A stretch of DNA of 64,000 nucleotides from Photobacterium ganghwense (lineage in GTDB: Bacteria; Pseudomonadota; Gammaproteobacteria; Enterobacterales; Vibrionaceae): assembly GCF_003025595.1 (NCBI RefSeq), contig NZ_PYMI01000004.1, positions 558,001-622,000 on the forward strand. Reading direction: 5' to 3'. A program made the position numbers and the translations under genes. The notes beneath the pieces are model-generated. The model was given only the letters and a program-made list of their open reading frames with translations, was not told the DNA's origin and searched no databases. The stretch's first letter is position 1. The number at the start of each line of letters is the position of its first letter. Below are positions 54,226 to 63,089 of the stretch, piece by piece.

Positions 54226-55377
54226 ATGGCAATTGCCATTGCCCTGATTGTGATTGTCATAGCTTCAATCGCATTCCACTTCCTCAGCCCCTGGTGGTTA
54301 ACGCCTGCTGCTTCAAACTGGGGGGAAATTGATGACGCCCTGACACTGACTATTGTCATTACCGGGGCGTTTTTTATCGGCATTAACCTGCTTATCGCCT
54401 GGTTAGTGATTCGCTTTCGCCATCGTAAAGGCCACACTTCCTCTTATCAGCCGGATAACAAACGCCTGGAACATTGGCTGATAGGACTGACTACCATAGG
54501 GATTATCGGCCTGCTGGCTCCGGGCCTGTTCGTTTACGCCAAATTTGTCAGTGTGCCGGACGACGCTAAAATCATTGAAGTTGTGGGGGAGCAATGGAAA
54601 TGGAGCTTTCGTTTTCCCGGCGACGATGATCAACTGGGAAAATCCAGTATCAGTTTTGTCTCCCCCGGCAACCCGCTGGGGCTGGATCCGAATGATCCGG
54701 CTTCTGCCGATGACAAAATCATCGTCAGCCCTGAACTGCATTTACCCCTTTATACCCCGTATAAGGTGCTGCTCCGCTCCAAAGACGTGCTGCACGATTT
54801 CAACGTTCCTCAGTTTCGCGCCAAGATGGATCTGGTGCCCGGCACCGTGAGCCATTTCTGGTTTACCCCGACCCAACGCGGCACCTTTGACATCCTCTGT
54901 GCGGAGCTCTGTGGTGTCGGCCACTTCAACATGCGAGGCCGGGTCGTGGTTGAAGACGATGCGGCATTCGGCCGCTGGCTGGCACAACAACCAACCTTTG
55001 CCCAGACGCAGCAGCCTAAAGAGGCTGGCGAAGTAACCGATCTTGTGGCAATGGGCAAAACACTGTCTGAAGTGAACGGATGCATCGGCTGCCACAGTCT
55101 GGACGGTAAACCCGGCGTGGGACCAACCTGGCTAGGCTTATACGGCAAAACCGAAACGCTGTCGGACGACACGAACGTCAAGGTCGATGACGCCTATCTC
55201 AGAAAGTCGATCCTCAATGCCAGTGCCGAAATCGTCAAAGGGTTTCCGAGTATTATGCCGGTTTACCAGTTCTCCGATCAGGAAGTGGATGCCCTGATTG
55301 CCTATATCAAAGCGATTTCTGCTCCGCCGCCTTCCGGGGAACCGACAGGCAGTAACCAGTCAGAAGGAGCCGAGTAA
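54226..55377 (+). CDS. coxB: Cytochrome c oxidase subunit II with fused cytochrome c (caa3 type)
   Basis: A 383-residue subunit with two N-terminal membrane helices (about 1-25 and 40-65), a periplasmic cupredoxin domain with the CuA ligands in CAELCGVGHFNM (C225, C229, H233, M236), and a C-terminal cytochrome c domain with CIGCH (C286, C289, H290) and axial Met in SIMPVYQF. The fused heme c marks a caa3-type oxidase that accepts electrons from cytochrome c. ATG 54226 is preferred; GTGs at 54208 and 54220 are alternatives. It is first gene of a five-gene operon; its stop overlaps the subunit I start. Confidence 0.94.
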   Translation: MAIAIALIVIVIASIAFHFLSPWWLTPAASNWGEIDDALTLTIVITGAFFIGINLLIAWLVIRFRHRKGHTSSYQPDNKRLEHWLIGLTTIGIIGLLAPGLFVYAKFVSVPDDAKIIEVVGEQWKWSFRFPGDDDQLGKSSISFVSPGNPLGLDPNDPASADDKIIVSPELHLPLYTPYKVLLRSKDVLHDFNVPQFRAKMDLVPGTVSHFWFTPTQRGTFDILCAELCGVGHFNMRGRVVVEDDAAFGRWLAQQPTFAQTQQPKEAGEVTDLVAMGKTLSEVNGCIGCHSLDGKPGVGPTWLGLYGKTETLSDDTNVKVDDAYLRKSILNASAEIVKGFPSIMPVYQFSDQEVDALIAYIKAISAPPPSGEPTGSNQSEGAE

Positions 55378-57179
55378 TGTTTGACACCAGTGACTATGCC
55401 CCCAAAGCTCATCCCCAGTCCTTCTGGACAAAATACGTCTGGAGTCAGGATCATAAAGTGATTGCGATTCAGTACTCGCTGACCGCAATCGCGATGGGTT
55501 TTATCGCATTGGTGCTGTCATGGCTGATGCGTCTGCAAATCGGCTTTCCCGGCCAATTTGATTTTATTGATGTACATACTTATTACCAGTCACTGACCCT
55601 GCACGGGATGATCATGGTGGTTTACCTGCTGACGGCCCTATTTTTAGGCGGATTTGGGAATTATCTGATACCACTCATGGTTGGCGCGCGAGACATGGTA
55701 TTCCCGTTTCTCAACATGCTGAGCTACTGGTTCTATCTGGTTGCGTCACTGATTCTGGTTGCCAGCTTTTTTGTCTCTGGCGGCCCGACCGGCGCAGGCT
55801 GGACGCTTTACCCGCCTCAGGCCATTTTACCCGGTACACCCGGTACCGATTGGGGCATCGTGCTGATGCTGATTTCTCTGGCGGTCTTCATCGTTGCCGC
55901 GACGATGGGCGGCCTGAACTATGTCACGACGGTTTTGCAGGCGCGTACCCAGGGTATGACGCTGCTGCGCCTGCCGCTAACAGTATGGGGAATATTTACC
56001 GCATCTGTGATGGCTTTATTAGCGTTCCCTGCCCTGCTGGTCAGCGCCATCATGATGCTGTTCGATAAACTGCTGGGCTCCAGCTTTTTCATGCCCGCCG
56101 TCATTTCCATGGGACAACAGGCCGATTACGGCGGCGGCAGCCCGATTCTGTTCCAGCACCTTTTCTGGTTCTTCGGCCACCCTGAAGTTTACATCGTTGC
56201 CCTGCCCGCGTTCGGGATTGTGTCTGATCTCATCAGTATTCATGCCCGAAAAAACATTTTCGGCTATCGGATGATGGTGTGGGCCATTGTGGGTATTGCA
56301 GCGCTTAGTTTTATTGTGTGGGCGCACCATATGTATGTCAGCGGGATGAACCCGTATTTCGGTTTCTTTTTTGCGACCACAACGCTAGTGATCGCCGTTC
56401 CCACTGCAATCAAAGTCTATAACTGGCTGCTGACACTGTGGAACGGTGATATTCATCTCAGCCTGCCGATGCTGTTTGCCATTGCTTTTATGAGCACCTT
56501 TATTATCGGGGGGCTGACCGGACTGTTCCTGGGTAATGTGGTGGTCGATATTCCGCTGTCTGATACCTACTTTGTGGTGGCACATTTCCATATGGTCATG
56601 GGGGTTTCCCCGATTCTGGTGATTTACGGCGGTATCTATCACTGGTATCCCAAAGTCACCGGTCGCATGCTCAATCCGGCACTGGGACATATCCACTTCT
56701 GGATCACCTTTATTGGCACTTACGCCATTTACTTTCCGATGCACTACCTCGGCATCATGGGCATGCCCCGCCGGTATTACGCCTATGAGAATTACACCTT
56801 TATTCCGGAGTCTGCCCAAAGTCTGAATGCATTCATCACCATTGCGGCGCTGGTTGTCGGCGCGGGCCAGCTGATTTTTCTGTTTAACATGTTCTGGAGC
56901 CGAAAATACGGCAAAGTCGCTGACAGTAACCCGTGGAAAGCCACCTCACTGGAATGGTTCACACCACAAACCCCACCCGGCCACGGCAACTGGGGCGATT
57001 CTCTGCCAGTGGTGTATCGCTGGGCGTACGATTTCAGCGTGCCGGGTCATGACCGAGACTTCATTCCGCAGACAGAACCGCAACACCCCGTTACGGAAAG
57101 TCCTGAGCCAGAATCCCCCACTGCAGCTTCAAAAGGGGGTGGCCCGGATACCCCCGTCAAAGCAAATAAGGAGCGATGA
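55377..57179 (+). CDS. ctaD: Cytochrome c oxidase subunit I
   Basis: A 600-residue heme-copper catalytic subunit with twelve membrane helices. It shows HGMIMVVYLL with a heme a ligand, the CuB histidine/tyrosine pair H268 and Y272 in GHPEVY, WAHHMYVSGM with two CuB histidines, and HFHMVMG with the heme a and a3 ligands. The chain is longer than A-type minimal subunits by a Pro/Glu-rich C-terminal tail (about 555-600, TESPEPESPT). ATG 55377 has AAGGAGCCGAGTA upstream and overlaps coxB. Confidence 0.96.
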   Translation: MFDTSDYAPKAHPQSFWTKYVWSQDHKVIAIQYSLTAIAMGFIALVLSWLMRLQIGFPGQFDFIDVHTYYQSLTLHGMIMVVYLLTALFLGGFGNYLIPLMVGARDMVFPFLNMLSYWFYLVASLILVASFFVSGGPTGAGWTLYPPQAILPGTPGTDWGIVLMLISLAVFIVAATMGGLNYVTTVLQARTQGMTLLRLPLTVWGIFTASVMALLAFPALLVSAIMMLFDKLLGSSFFMPAVISMGQQADYGGGSPILFQHLFWFFGHPEVYIVALPAFGIVSDLISIHARKNIFGYRMMVWAIVGIAALSFIVWAHHMYVSGMNPYFGFFFATTTLVIAVPTAIKVYNWLLTLWNGDIHLSLPMLFAIAFMSTFIIGGLTGLFLGNVVVDIPLSDTYFVVAHFHMVMGVSPILVIYGGIYHWYPKVTGRMLNPALGHIHFWITFIGTYAIYFPMHYLGIMGMPRRYYAYENYTFIPESAQSLNAFITIAALVVGAGQLIFLFNMFWSRKYGKVADSNPWKATSLEWFTPQTPPGHGNWGDSLPVVYRWAYDFSVPGHDRDFIPQTEPQHPVTESPEPESPTAASKGGGPDTPVKANKER

Positions 57180-57823
57180 TGGCCAATCCCGATTCCAAAC
57201 CGGCATCTTCACCGCAGTCTAAGCCCGAAGTAACAATGCGACTGGCGACGCTGACCACAGACCCGGATGCGCGGTACATCCCACGCGGCATCACACCTCC
57301 CGCATCCACCGGACTGTGGGTACTCATGATGGTCATAACCGTGATGTTTCTGCTGTTTACCGCCGCTTACCGGATACGCATGACCCTGCCTGACTGGCAG
57401 ACGCTCAATGAACCGTGGCAGCTTGGCATCAGCACTGCCATGCTGGTGATGAGCTGTATCACCATGCATTTGTGCTACCGCCAATCAACCCTACTGCCTT
57501 CTCTTCGTGCGAGCATTACCCTGCTGAGGATGACCGTCCTGTTTACACTGGCATTTATCGCCTCACAGTTATGGGCCTGGCAGTCTCTGATAGACAGCGG
57601 ACTGGGAGTCAGCAGCAATCCGGCCAGCAGTTTTTTTTATCTGTTAACCGGTATGCACGGACTGCATGTGCTGGGCGGCCTGCTCGCCCTTGGCTGGGTG
57701 GTCTGGCAAGCCTTTCGCGGTCAGCGTAACAAACTGAACCCGGCGCTTCGACTGTGTACCCGCTACTGGCATTTTCTGCTGTTCGTCTGGCTGTTTCTGC
57801 TCGGACTGCTGCGCTTTACCTGA
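57179..57823 (+). CDS. Heme-copper oxidase subunit III-like protein, first copy
   Basis: A 214-residue membrane protein with about five hydrophobic segments. Its second half (FFYLLTGMHGLHVLGGLLAL, then RYWHFLLFVWLFLLGLL) is the subunit III signature. The first 40 residues are hydrophilic. A second, more typical subunit III follows directly, so this one may be a diverged paralogue or a split-off part. ATG 57179 (AAGGAG five bases before) is preferred to ATG 57176; both overlap the ctaD stop. Confidence 0.82.
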   Translation: MANPDSKPASSPQSKPEVTMRLATLTTDPDARYIPRGITPPASTGLWVLMMVITVMFLLFTAAYRIRMTLPDWQTLNEPWQLGISTAMLVMSCITMHLCYRQSTLLPSLRASITLLRMTVLFTLAFIASQLWAWQSLIDSGLGVSSNPASSFFYLLTGMHGLHVLGGLLALGWVVWQAFRGQRNKLNPALRLCTRYWHFLLFVWLFLLGLLRFT

Positions 57824-57834
57824 GGATTCCCATT

Positions 57835-58530
57835 ATGAATGAACCTGCCTCCCGTACGGTTACCACAGACACATTGCCCGACGACGGTCAGTGGGCATCC
57901 ATTATTGAAGATTATGCCGGTGATAAGGCGGTATTTCACATCTCGCCCATGAAAGCCATGATGTGGATTTTCCTGCTCAGCGATATTTTCGTCTTCAGCT
58001 GTTTTCTGGTCGGGTATATGTCAGTACGGATGACCACCACAGATCCCTGGCCGTTGCCCAGTGAAGTATTCGCCCTGACCATTGGAGGACAGTCGATACC
58101 GCTGATCCTGATCGCCATCATGACCTTTATCCTGATCACCAGCAGCGGCACCATGGCGATGGCGGTGAATTTCGGGTATCAGAAACGGCGGGAAATGACT
58201 GCCCTGCTGATGGTGATCACTGCTCTGCTCGGCATGAGTTTTGTCGGCATGCAGGCCTTTGAATGGAGCAAACTGATTGCAGAAGGTTTCCGTCCCTGGG
58301 GGAATGAAAGCGGTGCAGCCCAGTTTGGTGCCAGTTTCTTTATGATCACTGGCTTTCATGGGTTACATGTCAGTGTCGGGGTCATTTATCTGCTAACCGT
58401 CGCCTTAAAAGTGTTACGGGGTGACTATGAGCGGCGGGGCAATTACGAAATCGTCGAAATTGCTGGTCTGTACTGGCACTTTGTAGATTTGGTCTGGGTA
58501 TTCATCTTCGCGTTGTTCTATCTGTGGTGA
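57835..58530 (+). CDS. ctaE: Cytochrome c oxidase subunit III, second copy
   Basis: A 231-residue membrane protein with about five hydrophobic segments: PMKAMMWIFLLSDIFVFSCF, GMSFVGMQAFEWSKLI, FFMITGFHGLHVSVGVIYLL, and the C-terminal GLYWHFVDLVWVFIFALFYL. These are all canonical for heme-copper subunit III. ATG 57835 follows TGAGGATTCCC. The frame to 57754 overlaps the preceding gene and lacks family support. Confidence 0.92.
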   Translation: MNEPASRTVTTDTLPDDGQWASIIEDYAGDKAVFHISPMKAMMWIFLLSDIFVFSCFLVGYMSVRMTTTDPWPLPSEVFALTIGGQSIPLILIAIMTFILITSSGTMAMAVNFGYQKRREMTALLMVITALLGMSFVGMQAFEWSKLIAEGFRPWGNESGAAQFGASFFMITGFHGLHVSVGVIYLLTVALKVLRGDYERRGNYEIVEIAGLYWHFVDLVWVFIFALFYLW

Positions 58531-58578
58531 TACCCGCTTTCATCGAATGTTAAACCAGTCCGGCAGCAAGGAGGATGT

Positions 58579-58941
58579 ATGTACAATACCACTTCGCCAA
58601 CCGAAACAGGTTCCGGCCACACCGCTCAGGGGCAGCGACACCCGATTGGCATCTACCTGAAGGTCTGGCTGATGCTGTTTTTTCTCAGCACCATGTCCTA
58701 CCTGGTGGATTATTTTCATCTGGAAGGGTTGTTGCGCTGGAGCCTGATCCTGCTGTTTATGGCACTGAAAGCCGGGCTGATCGCTGCAGTATTCATGCAC
58801 ATGCGCTGGGAAAGGCTGGCACTGGTTTATACGATCTTTCTGCCGCCGCTGGTATTGTTGGTATTAATCGGCCTCATGGCGACTGAAGCTGACTACATTT
58901 TCCAGCTCCGCGAGTTTTTCTTTACAACATTATCAGGCTGA
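58579..58941 (+). CDS. Cytochrome c oxidase subunit IV (caa3/COX4 prokaryotic type)
   Basis: A 120-residue protein with three hydrophobic segments: YLKVWLMLFFLSTMSYLVDYF, LILLFMALKAGLIAAVFMHM and a C-terminal VLLVLIGLMA. This is the layout of prokaryotic subunit IV. ATG 58579 has a strong AAGGAGG site. It is the last gene of the oxidase operon; a hairpin follows at 59077. Confidence 0.87.
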   Translation: MYNTTSPTETGSGHTAQGQRHPIGIYLKVWLMLFFLSTMSYLVDYFHLEGLLRWSLILLFMALKAGLIAAVFMHMRWERLALVYTIFLPPLVLLVLIGLMATEADYIFQLREFFFTTLSG

Positions 58942-59076
58942 ACACTCTTAGCTGAATTCACTCTGACACTTAATATCAGAGGCATTGTCGATATCATCGC
59001 CGTCATCGATATTCGAGATGAAGTCGATATTAGAAGAAACGTCAGAAATCCGGAATGACCTCGCGGAACCCACAAA

Positions 59077-59107
59077 AAACTCCCCCAGCAAATAGCAGGG
59101 GGAGTTT
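59077..59107 (+). terminator. Terminator-like hairpin after the cytochrome oxidase operon
   Basis: AAACTCCCCC and GGGGGAGTTT pair around an 11-base loop. The T-run is short, but the stem is strong and lies 136 bp past the operon end. Confidence 0.75.
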
Positions 59108-59160
59108 CTATTTGTAAGCTCGTTGTACGTAATCTGGTTGATTCTAACAATCAACGGCTC

Positions 59161-59228
59161 CTAACAATTACTTCTATCTAACAATTAATTCTATCTAACA
59201 ATTAATTCTATCTAACAATTAATTCTAA
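59161..59228. repeat. Four 17-bp tandem repeats
   Basis: Four units of CTAACAATTAATTCTAT, the first with one change and the last truncated by one change. They lie in the region between the oxidase operon terminator and the convergent hypothetical gene. Confidence 0.9.
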
Positions 59229-59272
59229 CTACGAATTACGTCTGGCTCACCAGTCACATCTACTTATCTACT

Positions 59273-59830
59273 TTACGGCATCACATGCAGAAACCTGTCC
59301 CAGCGGTTATGCAGTGAGACCAACCATCGCGGTGGCGATTTACCGGTACCGGCAGGCTGCAGCTTATTATGCGCCAGCGTTACGTTCGCCAGCGTCAACT
59401 CCTGCTCGGGCTCAACGTCCACCATCAGAACATGGCGACCGGATTTCAGCACCTGCTTGAATTTCCTGAACTGATAATGCAGCTCCTGAAAACCAAACAG
59501 CCCGCCTTCCCAGGTAATAAATCCCAGTACAACAATTGCCAACATAATAAACGGCAACCAACCTACGGTGTCGGTCACGCCTGACATATACGCAAAAAAT
59601 AAAATCAGCCCGGAAGCGGCTACCCCAATAACAGCTCCAATTTCCGTTGAATGAATCACATCATTGCGCAAAAAAGATTTCACCGGATGCAGGTGATGAT
59701 GGCTGGCAACCTCGGCATCATTGTCGGTAAGTACGTGGATTTGTGAAGAGCCTATCCCGCTCAGTTCTAATTCATATTCCACTAACTCAAGGTCGTCTAA
59801 GTCATCGCTAATGTAAAAGACCCGAATCAT
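59273..59830 (-). CDS. Hypothetical membrane protein (185 residues), two membrane helices
   Basis: The N-terminal 60 residues look like a small soluble alpha-beta domain (MIRVFYISDDLDDLELVEYE), with a His-rich turn (ASHHHLHPV). Two membrane helices follow (about 65-85 and 92-112), then a basic cytoplasmic tail. ATG 59830 has GGAGGCCGAA upstream, and the frame to 59950 is not needed. I associate this architecture with uncharacterised marine gammaproteobacterial proteins but know no function. Confidence 0.75.
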   Translation of the reverse strand: MIRVFYISDDLDDLELVEYELELSGIGSSQIHVLTDNDAEVASHHHLHPVKSFLRNDVIHSTEIGAVIGVAASGLILFFAYMSGVTDTVGWLPFIMLAIVVLGFITWEGGLFGFQELHYQFRKFKQVLKSGRHVLMVDVEPEQELTLANVTLAHNKLQPAGTGKSPPRWLVSLHNRWDRFLHVMP

Positions 59831-60030
59831 TTCGGCCTCCTGACATTTCGATATTGACGGGTGTGTTAATAATTTTACTACATTGACGTCAAAACGTATG
59901 GGCAATCTGCCTCTTACTGGTGCCGATTCACCCTGACATTTCCCTGACATTTCTGGCGAAGATCACCGTTTACAATATGTGCTGACAACATACTGAAACC
60001 AATGGCTCTTATCCATTACAGGTAATGACA

Positions 60031-60222
60031 ATGAAAAAAATGGCGATGTTTGCAGCAATGCTGATGGTGCTGACAACCACAGGCTGCCAACTGACACATG
60101 TTGAAGGTGAAGTTGACGGCGTTAATATTCGCGCAACCACCAATGATCGTGATTACGGCGGTCCACACAGCCACGGTGGCGGCTTCTGCCCTCCGGGCCA
60201 AGCCAAGAAAGGCAATTGCTGA
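60031..60222 (+). CDS. Small lipoprotein with Gly/His/Cys-rich tail (63 residues)
   Basis: A signal peptide MKKMAMFAAMLMVLTTTGC with lipobox cysteine at residue 19 is followed by a mature part of about 45 residues ending GGPHSHGGGFCPPGQAKKGNC. The His and two Cys could bind metal or pair. ATG 60031 is preferred over 60025, because two lysines then start the signal peptide. A strong bidirectional terminator follows. Function unknown. Confidence 0.75.
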   Translation: MKKMAMFAAMLMVLTTTGCQLTHVEGEVDGVNIRATTNDRDYGGPHSHGGGFCPPGQAKKGNC

Positions 60223-60241
60223 TTCTTGCCTGCCAAAAAAT

Positions 60242-60276
60242 AAAAAAACGCTGGTTAAGGTAACCAGCGTTTTTTT
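60242..60276. terminator. Strong intrinsic terminator after the small lipoprotein gene
   Basis: ACGCTGGTTA and TAACCAGCGT form a perfect 10-bp stem with a 3-base loop, flanked by an A-run and T-run. Confidence 0.92.
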
Positions 60277-60413
60277 GTATGGTCGTTATCACGGACGAGA
60301 TAGAAGCTACGATCAAAAGCTACTCAAAAGCTACTTTCATATGATGCATCAGCGAATACCACTGACGCATCACTGCAACATTAACCTCGTTAGCTTCTTA
60401 ATACCCCGTCAGC

Positions 60414-61670
60414 TTAGTTAGCGTAACGAGATACATCCAGACCTGTTGAGTCGATATCCGTTTGCTTACCGCTCACGATGTCAGCCAGCAGACGAGCAGA
60501 ACCACACGCCATCGTCCAGCCCAGAGTACCGTGACCTGTGTTGGTGTACAGGTTCTTGATGTGCGTTTTACCGATAATTGGGGTACCGTCCGGCGTCATT
60601 GGGCGCAGGCCAGTCCAGTATTCCGCTTTGCTGATATCGCCACCGTTCGGGAACAGGTCGCTGATAACCATCGCGATGGTTTCTTTACGCTTCTGTGGCA
60701 AGTTGTAGTTAAAACCAGCCAGCTCTGCAGTACCGGCAACACGAATACGGTCATCGAAACGTGTCATGGCCACTTTGTAAGTTTCATCCATTACCGTTGA
60801 AACCGGTGCTTCGCTTTCATTGGTAACAGGCATTGTCAGTGAGTAACCTTTAACAGGGTAAACCGGCAGTTTGATACCCATTGGTGACAGAAGCTGCGGT
60901 GAGAAGCTGCCCATTGCAACAACATAGTTGTCAGCTTTCAGCAGACCTTTGTCGGTGTGAACGCCACGGATCTGACCGTTTTCTTCCACCAGACGCTCAA
61001 CTTGTGTGTTGAACAGGAATTTCACACCGGCTTTTTCAGCCATGTCAGTCAGTTGCTGACAGAACAGGTAGCAGTCACCCGTTTCATCGTCAGGCAAGCG
61101 AAGACCACCCACCAGCTTGTGCTTCACGCCTTCCAGACCTGGTTCCACAGCGATACAGCCCGCCACGTCCATTTCTTCGAAACGCGTGCCGCTTTCAGCC
61201 AGTACTTCGATGTCTTTCTTCACAGCTTCCAGCTGAGCTTCGGTACGGAACACCTGCAGCGTACCTTGCTGACGGCCTTCGTAATTCAGATCGTGTGATT
61301 TGCGCAGGTCAATCAGGCAGTCACGGCTGTAGTTCGCGATGCGCAGCATACGTGATTTGTTCACCTGATAGTGACGGTAGCTACAGTTCACCAACATTTG
61401 TGCCGCCCAACGGTACAGCTCAGGTGACGCTGAAGGTTGTACTTTAAACGGCGCGTGTTTTTGCATCAGCCATTTGATCGCTTTGGTCGGAATACCCGGA
61501 GCAGCCCACGGCGATGAGTAGCCGTAAGAAATCTGGCCGGCATTAGCAAAACTGGTTTCTTCTGCGCTGCGTGGCTGACGGTCGATCACAGTCACATCGT
61601 GACCTGCCTGACGTAAAAACCAGGCTGATGTCAGACCGACAACGCCACTACCTAATACGATAACTTCCAT
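60414..61670 (-). CDS. dadA: D-amino acid dehydrogenase DadA
   Basis: A 418-residue FAD-dependent inner-membrane-associated dehydrogenase that oxidatively deaminates D-amino acids (D-alanine in particular) and passes electrons to the quinone pool. The FAD motif VLGSGVVGLTSAW starts at residue 4. The conserved EETSFANAGQISYGYSSPWA and the C-terminal YWTGLRPMTPDGTPIIG and NTGHGTLGWTMACGS follow. ATG 61670 is preceded by AGGAAAGGG; the frame start at 61682 is four codons earlier. It is divergent from a LysR regulator and is a single-gene unit. Confidence 0.95.
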   Translation of the reverse strand: MEVIVLGSGVVGLTSAWFLRQAGHDVTVIDRQPRSAEETSFANAGQISYGYSSPWAAPGIPTKAIKWLMQKHAPFKVQPSASPELYRWAAQMLVNCSYRHYQVNKSRMLRIANYSRDCLIDLRKSHDLNYEGRQQGTLQVFRTEAQLEAVKKDIEVLAESGTRFEEMDVAGCIAVEPGLEGVKHKLVGGLRLPDDETGDCYLFCQQLTDMAEKAGVKFLFNTQVERLVEENGQIRGVHTDKGLLKADNYVVAMGSFSPQLLSPMGIKLPVYPVKGYSLTMPVTNESEAPVSTVMDETYKVAMTRFDDRIRVAGTAELAGFNYNLPQKRKETIAMVISDLFPNGGDISKAEYWTGLRPMTPDGTPIIGKTHIKNLYTNTGHGTLGWTMACGSARLLADIVSGKQTDIDSTGLDVSRYAN

Positions 61671-61772
61671 CCCTTTCCTCACTTATGGCTGATTCTTATT
61701 GGTATAAATGAAAACGAGTGAAGAATGCGGGATTTACATTTCCCTAACAATCGATATTATTTAACAGCAGTA

Positions 61773-61787
61773 TTTAGTTTTTCTAAA
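61773..61787. promoter_or_regulatory. LysR-type operator candidate between dadA and its divergent regulator
   Basis: TTTAG-N5-CTAAA is an interrupted palindrome of the T-N11-A kind used by LysR proteins, 103 bp from dadA and 81 bp from the LysR start. Confidence 0.45.
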
Positions 61788-61867
61788 ACCTTTAAAATCC
61801 GGATTCTGTTTGTCTTACCGAGTCAGTCAAACAAACCCATAAAATCTATCAGGAATTCGTCTGACAC

Positions 61868-62806
61868 ATGAAAAGCGCCACATTCGCCGGACTGGCAACC
61901 TTCGAGGCCGTAGCCCGTCACGGAAGCCTGACTCAGGCTGCGAAACAGCTGCATTTGACAACCGGGGCATTAAGCCAGCAGATCAAGCTGTTAGAACAGC
62001 GGTTAGATTTAACTCTGTTTGAACGCCATTCGCGCGGCCTGACCCTGACGCCGGAGGGGAAACAGCTGTATATGGTGGTCAATAACAGCATTGAAGCCAT
62101 CGAAAAAGTGCTGGAGCAGTTACAAGGGCCCTCGCAGAACAATGAAGTACGGCTCAAGCTCACACCGTCGTTTGCATTTAAATGGCTGGTGCCGCGATTA
62201 CAGGATTTTTATCGCCTGCATCCTGACATCAAGGTACTGACCTTTGCCGATGGCGCACTGGTTGATCACCGAGATTCCGGTGTCGATCTGATCATTGATT
62301 ACTGCCAGTCTGCCAATGCACCGGCAAAGGCCAAACTGTTGATGGAAGAGTATCTGGTACCGGTGATGAGCCCGGATTATTTTTCCGGCGCTGACTGGCA
62401 TCTGCCTAAAAGCTGGCAGAATGTCACCCTGCTGCACGATGCGATGCCGTGGCAGGGAGCCGATAAAGACGATGAATGGCGTTTCTGGTTTGACAGTCAG
62501 GGCTGGGCCTACGAAAACACCCAGGGGCACTATTTCAACCGAACCGATATGGCAATGGCTGCCGCAGAGGCCGGGCTGGGGATTGCCATGGCTCGACGGG
62601 CGTTGATCAGTCCATTCCAAGTCCAAACTCAGGTGAAAACACCAGAGCAAGCGACATCCGGAACACGCAGCTCATTGGTTTCTCCGTTTGAGCCGGTGCC
62701 TGCACAAGCCGGATACTATCTGTTTCAGCACCGTACCAACCCGGCGATTGATGCCTTCTGCCACTGGCTGAAAGGGGTGGCATCCGACGCCGGTTTAAGC
62801 GACTAA
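61868..62806 (+). CDS. LysR family regulator divergent from dadA (GcvA/DsdC-like)
   Basis: A 312-residue LysR-type activator. Its helix-turn-helix (GSLTQAAKQLHLTTGALSQQI, about 19-39) and the following LFERHSRGLTLTPEG are close to GcvA/DsdC-type regulators. The effector domain (about 92-305) has a short Gln/Thr-rich insertion near 255-275 (QVQTQVKTPEQ). It is divergent from dadA over 197 bp with a T-N11-A palindrome between, so it probably controls D-amino-acid catabolism. That target is inferred. The ribosome site AGGA is distant. Confidence 0.85.
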   Translation: MKSATFAGLATFEAVARHGSLTQAAKQLHLTTGALSQQIKLLEQRLDLTLFERHSRGLTLTPEGKQLYMVVNNSIEAIEKVLEQLQGPSQNNEVRLKLTPSFAFKWLVPRLQDFYRLHPDIKVLTFADGALVDHRDSGVDLIIDYCQSANAPAKAKLLMEEYLVPVMSPDYFSGADWHLPKSWQNVTLLHDAMPWQGADKDDEWRFWFDSQGWAYENTQGHYFNRTDMAMAAAEAGLGIAMARRALISPFQVQTQVKTPEQATSGTRSSLVSPFEPVPAQAGYYLFQHRTNPAIDAFCHWLKGVASDAGLSD

Positions 62807-62860
62807 GCCCCGTTTCCTCTGCAGAATTTCGGATTGTGTTGCCGAGCTGTGCTGTCGGGT

Positions 62861-62916
62861 TGTACTGACATAGTAGTGCTGAAATCGCAGTGCTGACATC
62901 GTAGTACTGACATAGT
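62861..62916. repeat. Four degenerate 14-bp tandem repeats
   Basis: Units such as AGTGCTGACATCGT and AGTACTGACATAGT follow the LysR gene. A looser set of TTCAGGTAAA-like units lies at 63005-63082, before the fhuB stop. Confidence 0.75.
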
Positions 62917-62943
62917 ACTGCTCTGCAACCTGTGTCACCGGAT

Positions 62944-62973
62944 AAAAAAATGGCTCCGTCTTACGGAGCCATT
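62944..62973 (-). terminator. Intrinsic terminator of the fhuB transcript
   Basis: AATGGCTCCG and CGGAGCCATT form a perfect 10-bp stem with a 5-base loop and a seven-U run on the minus strand. Confidence 0.85.
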
Positions 62974-63089
62974 GTCTGTAACGTCGCGACGTAAACACTT
63001 GACGTCGAGGTTTCAGATACAAGTTCAGGTGCAGGTTTCAAGGTCAAACTTTCAGGTAAAGCGTTCAGGTAAAACTTTCAGAAGCCCAA

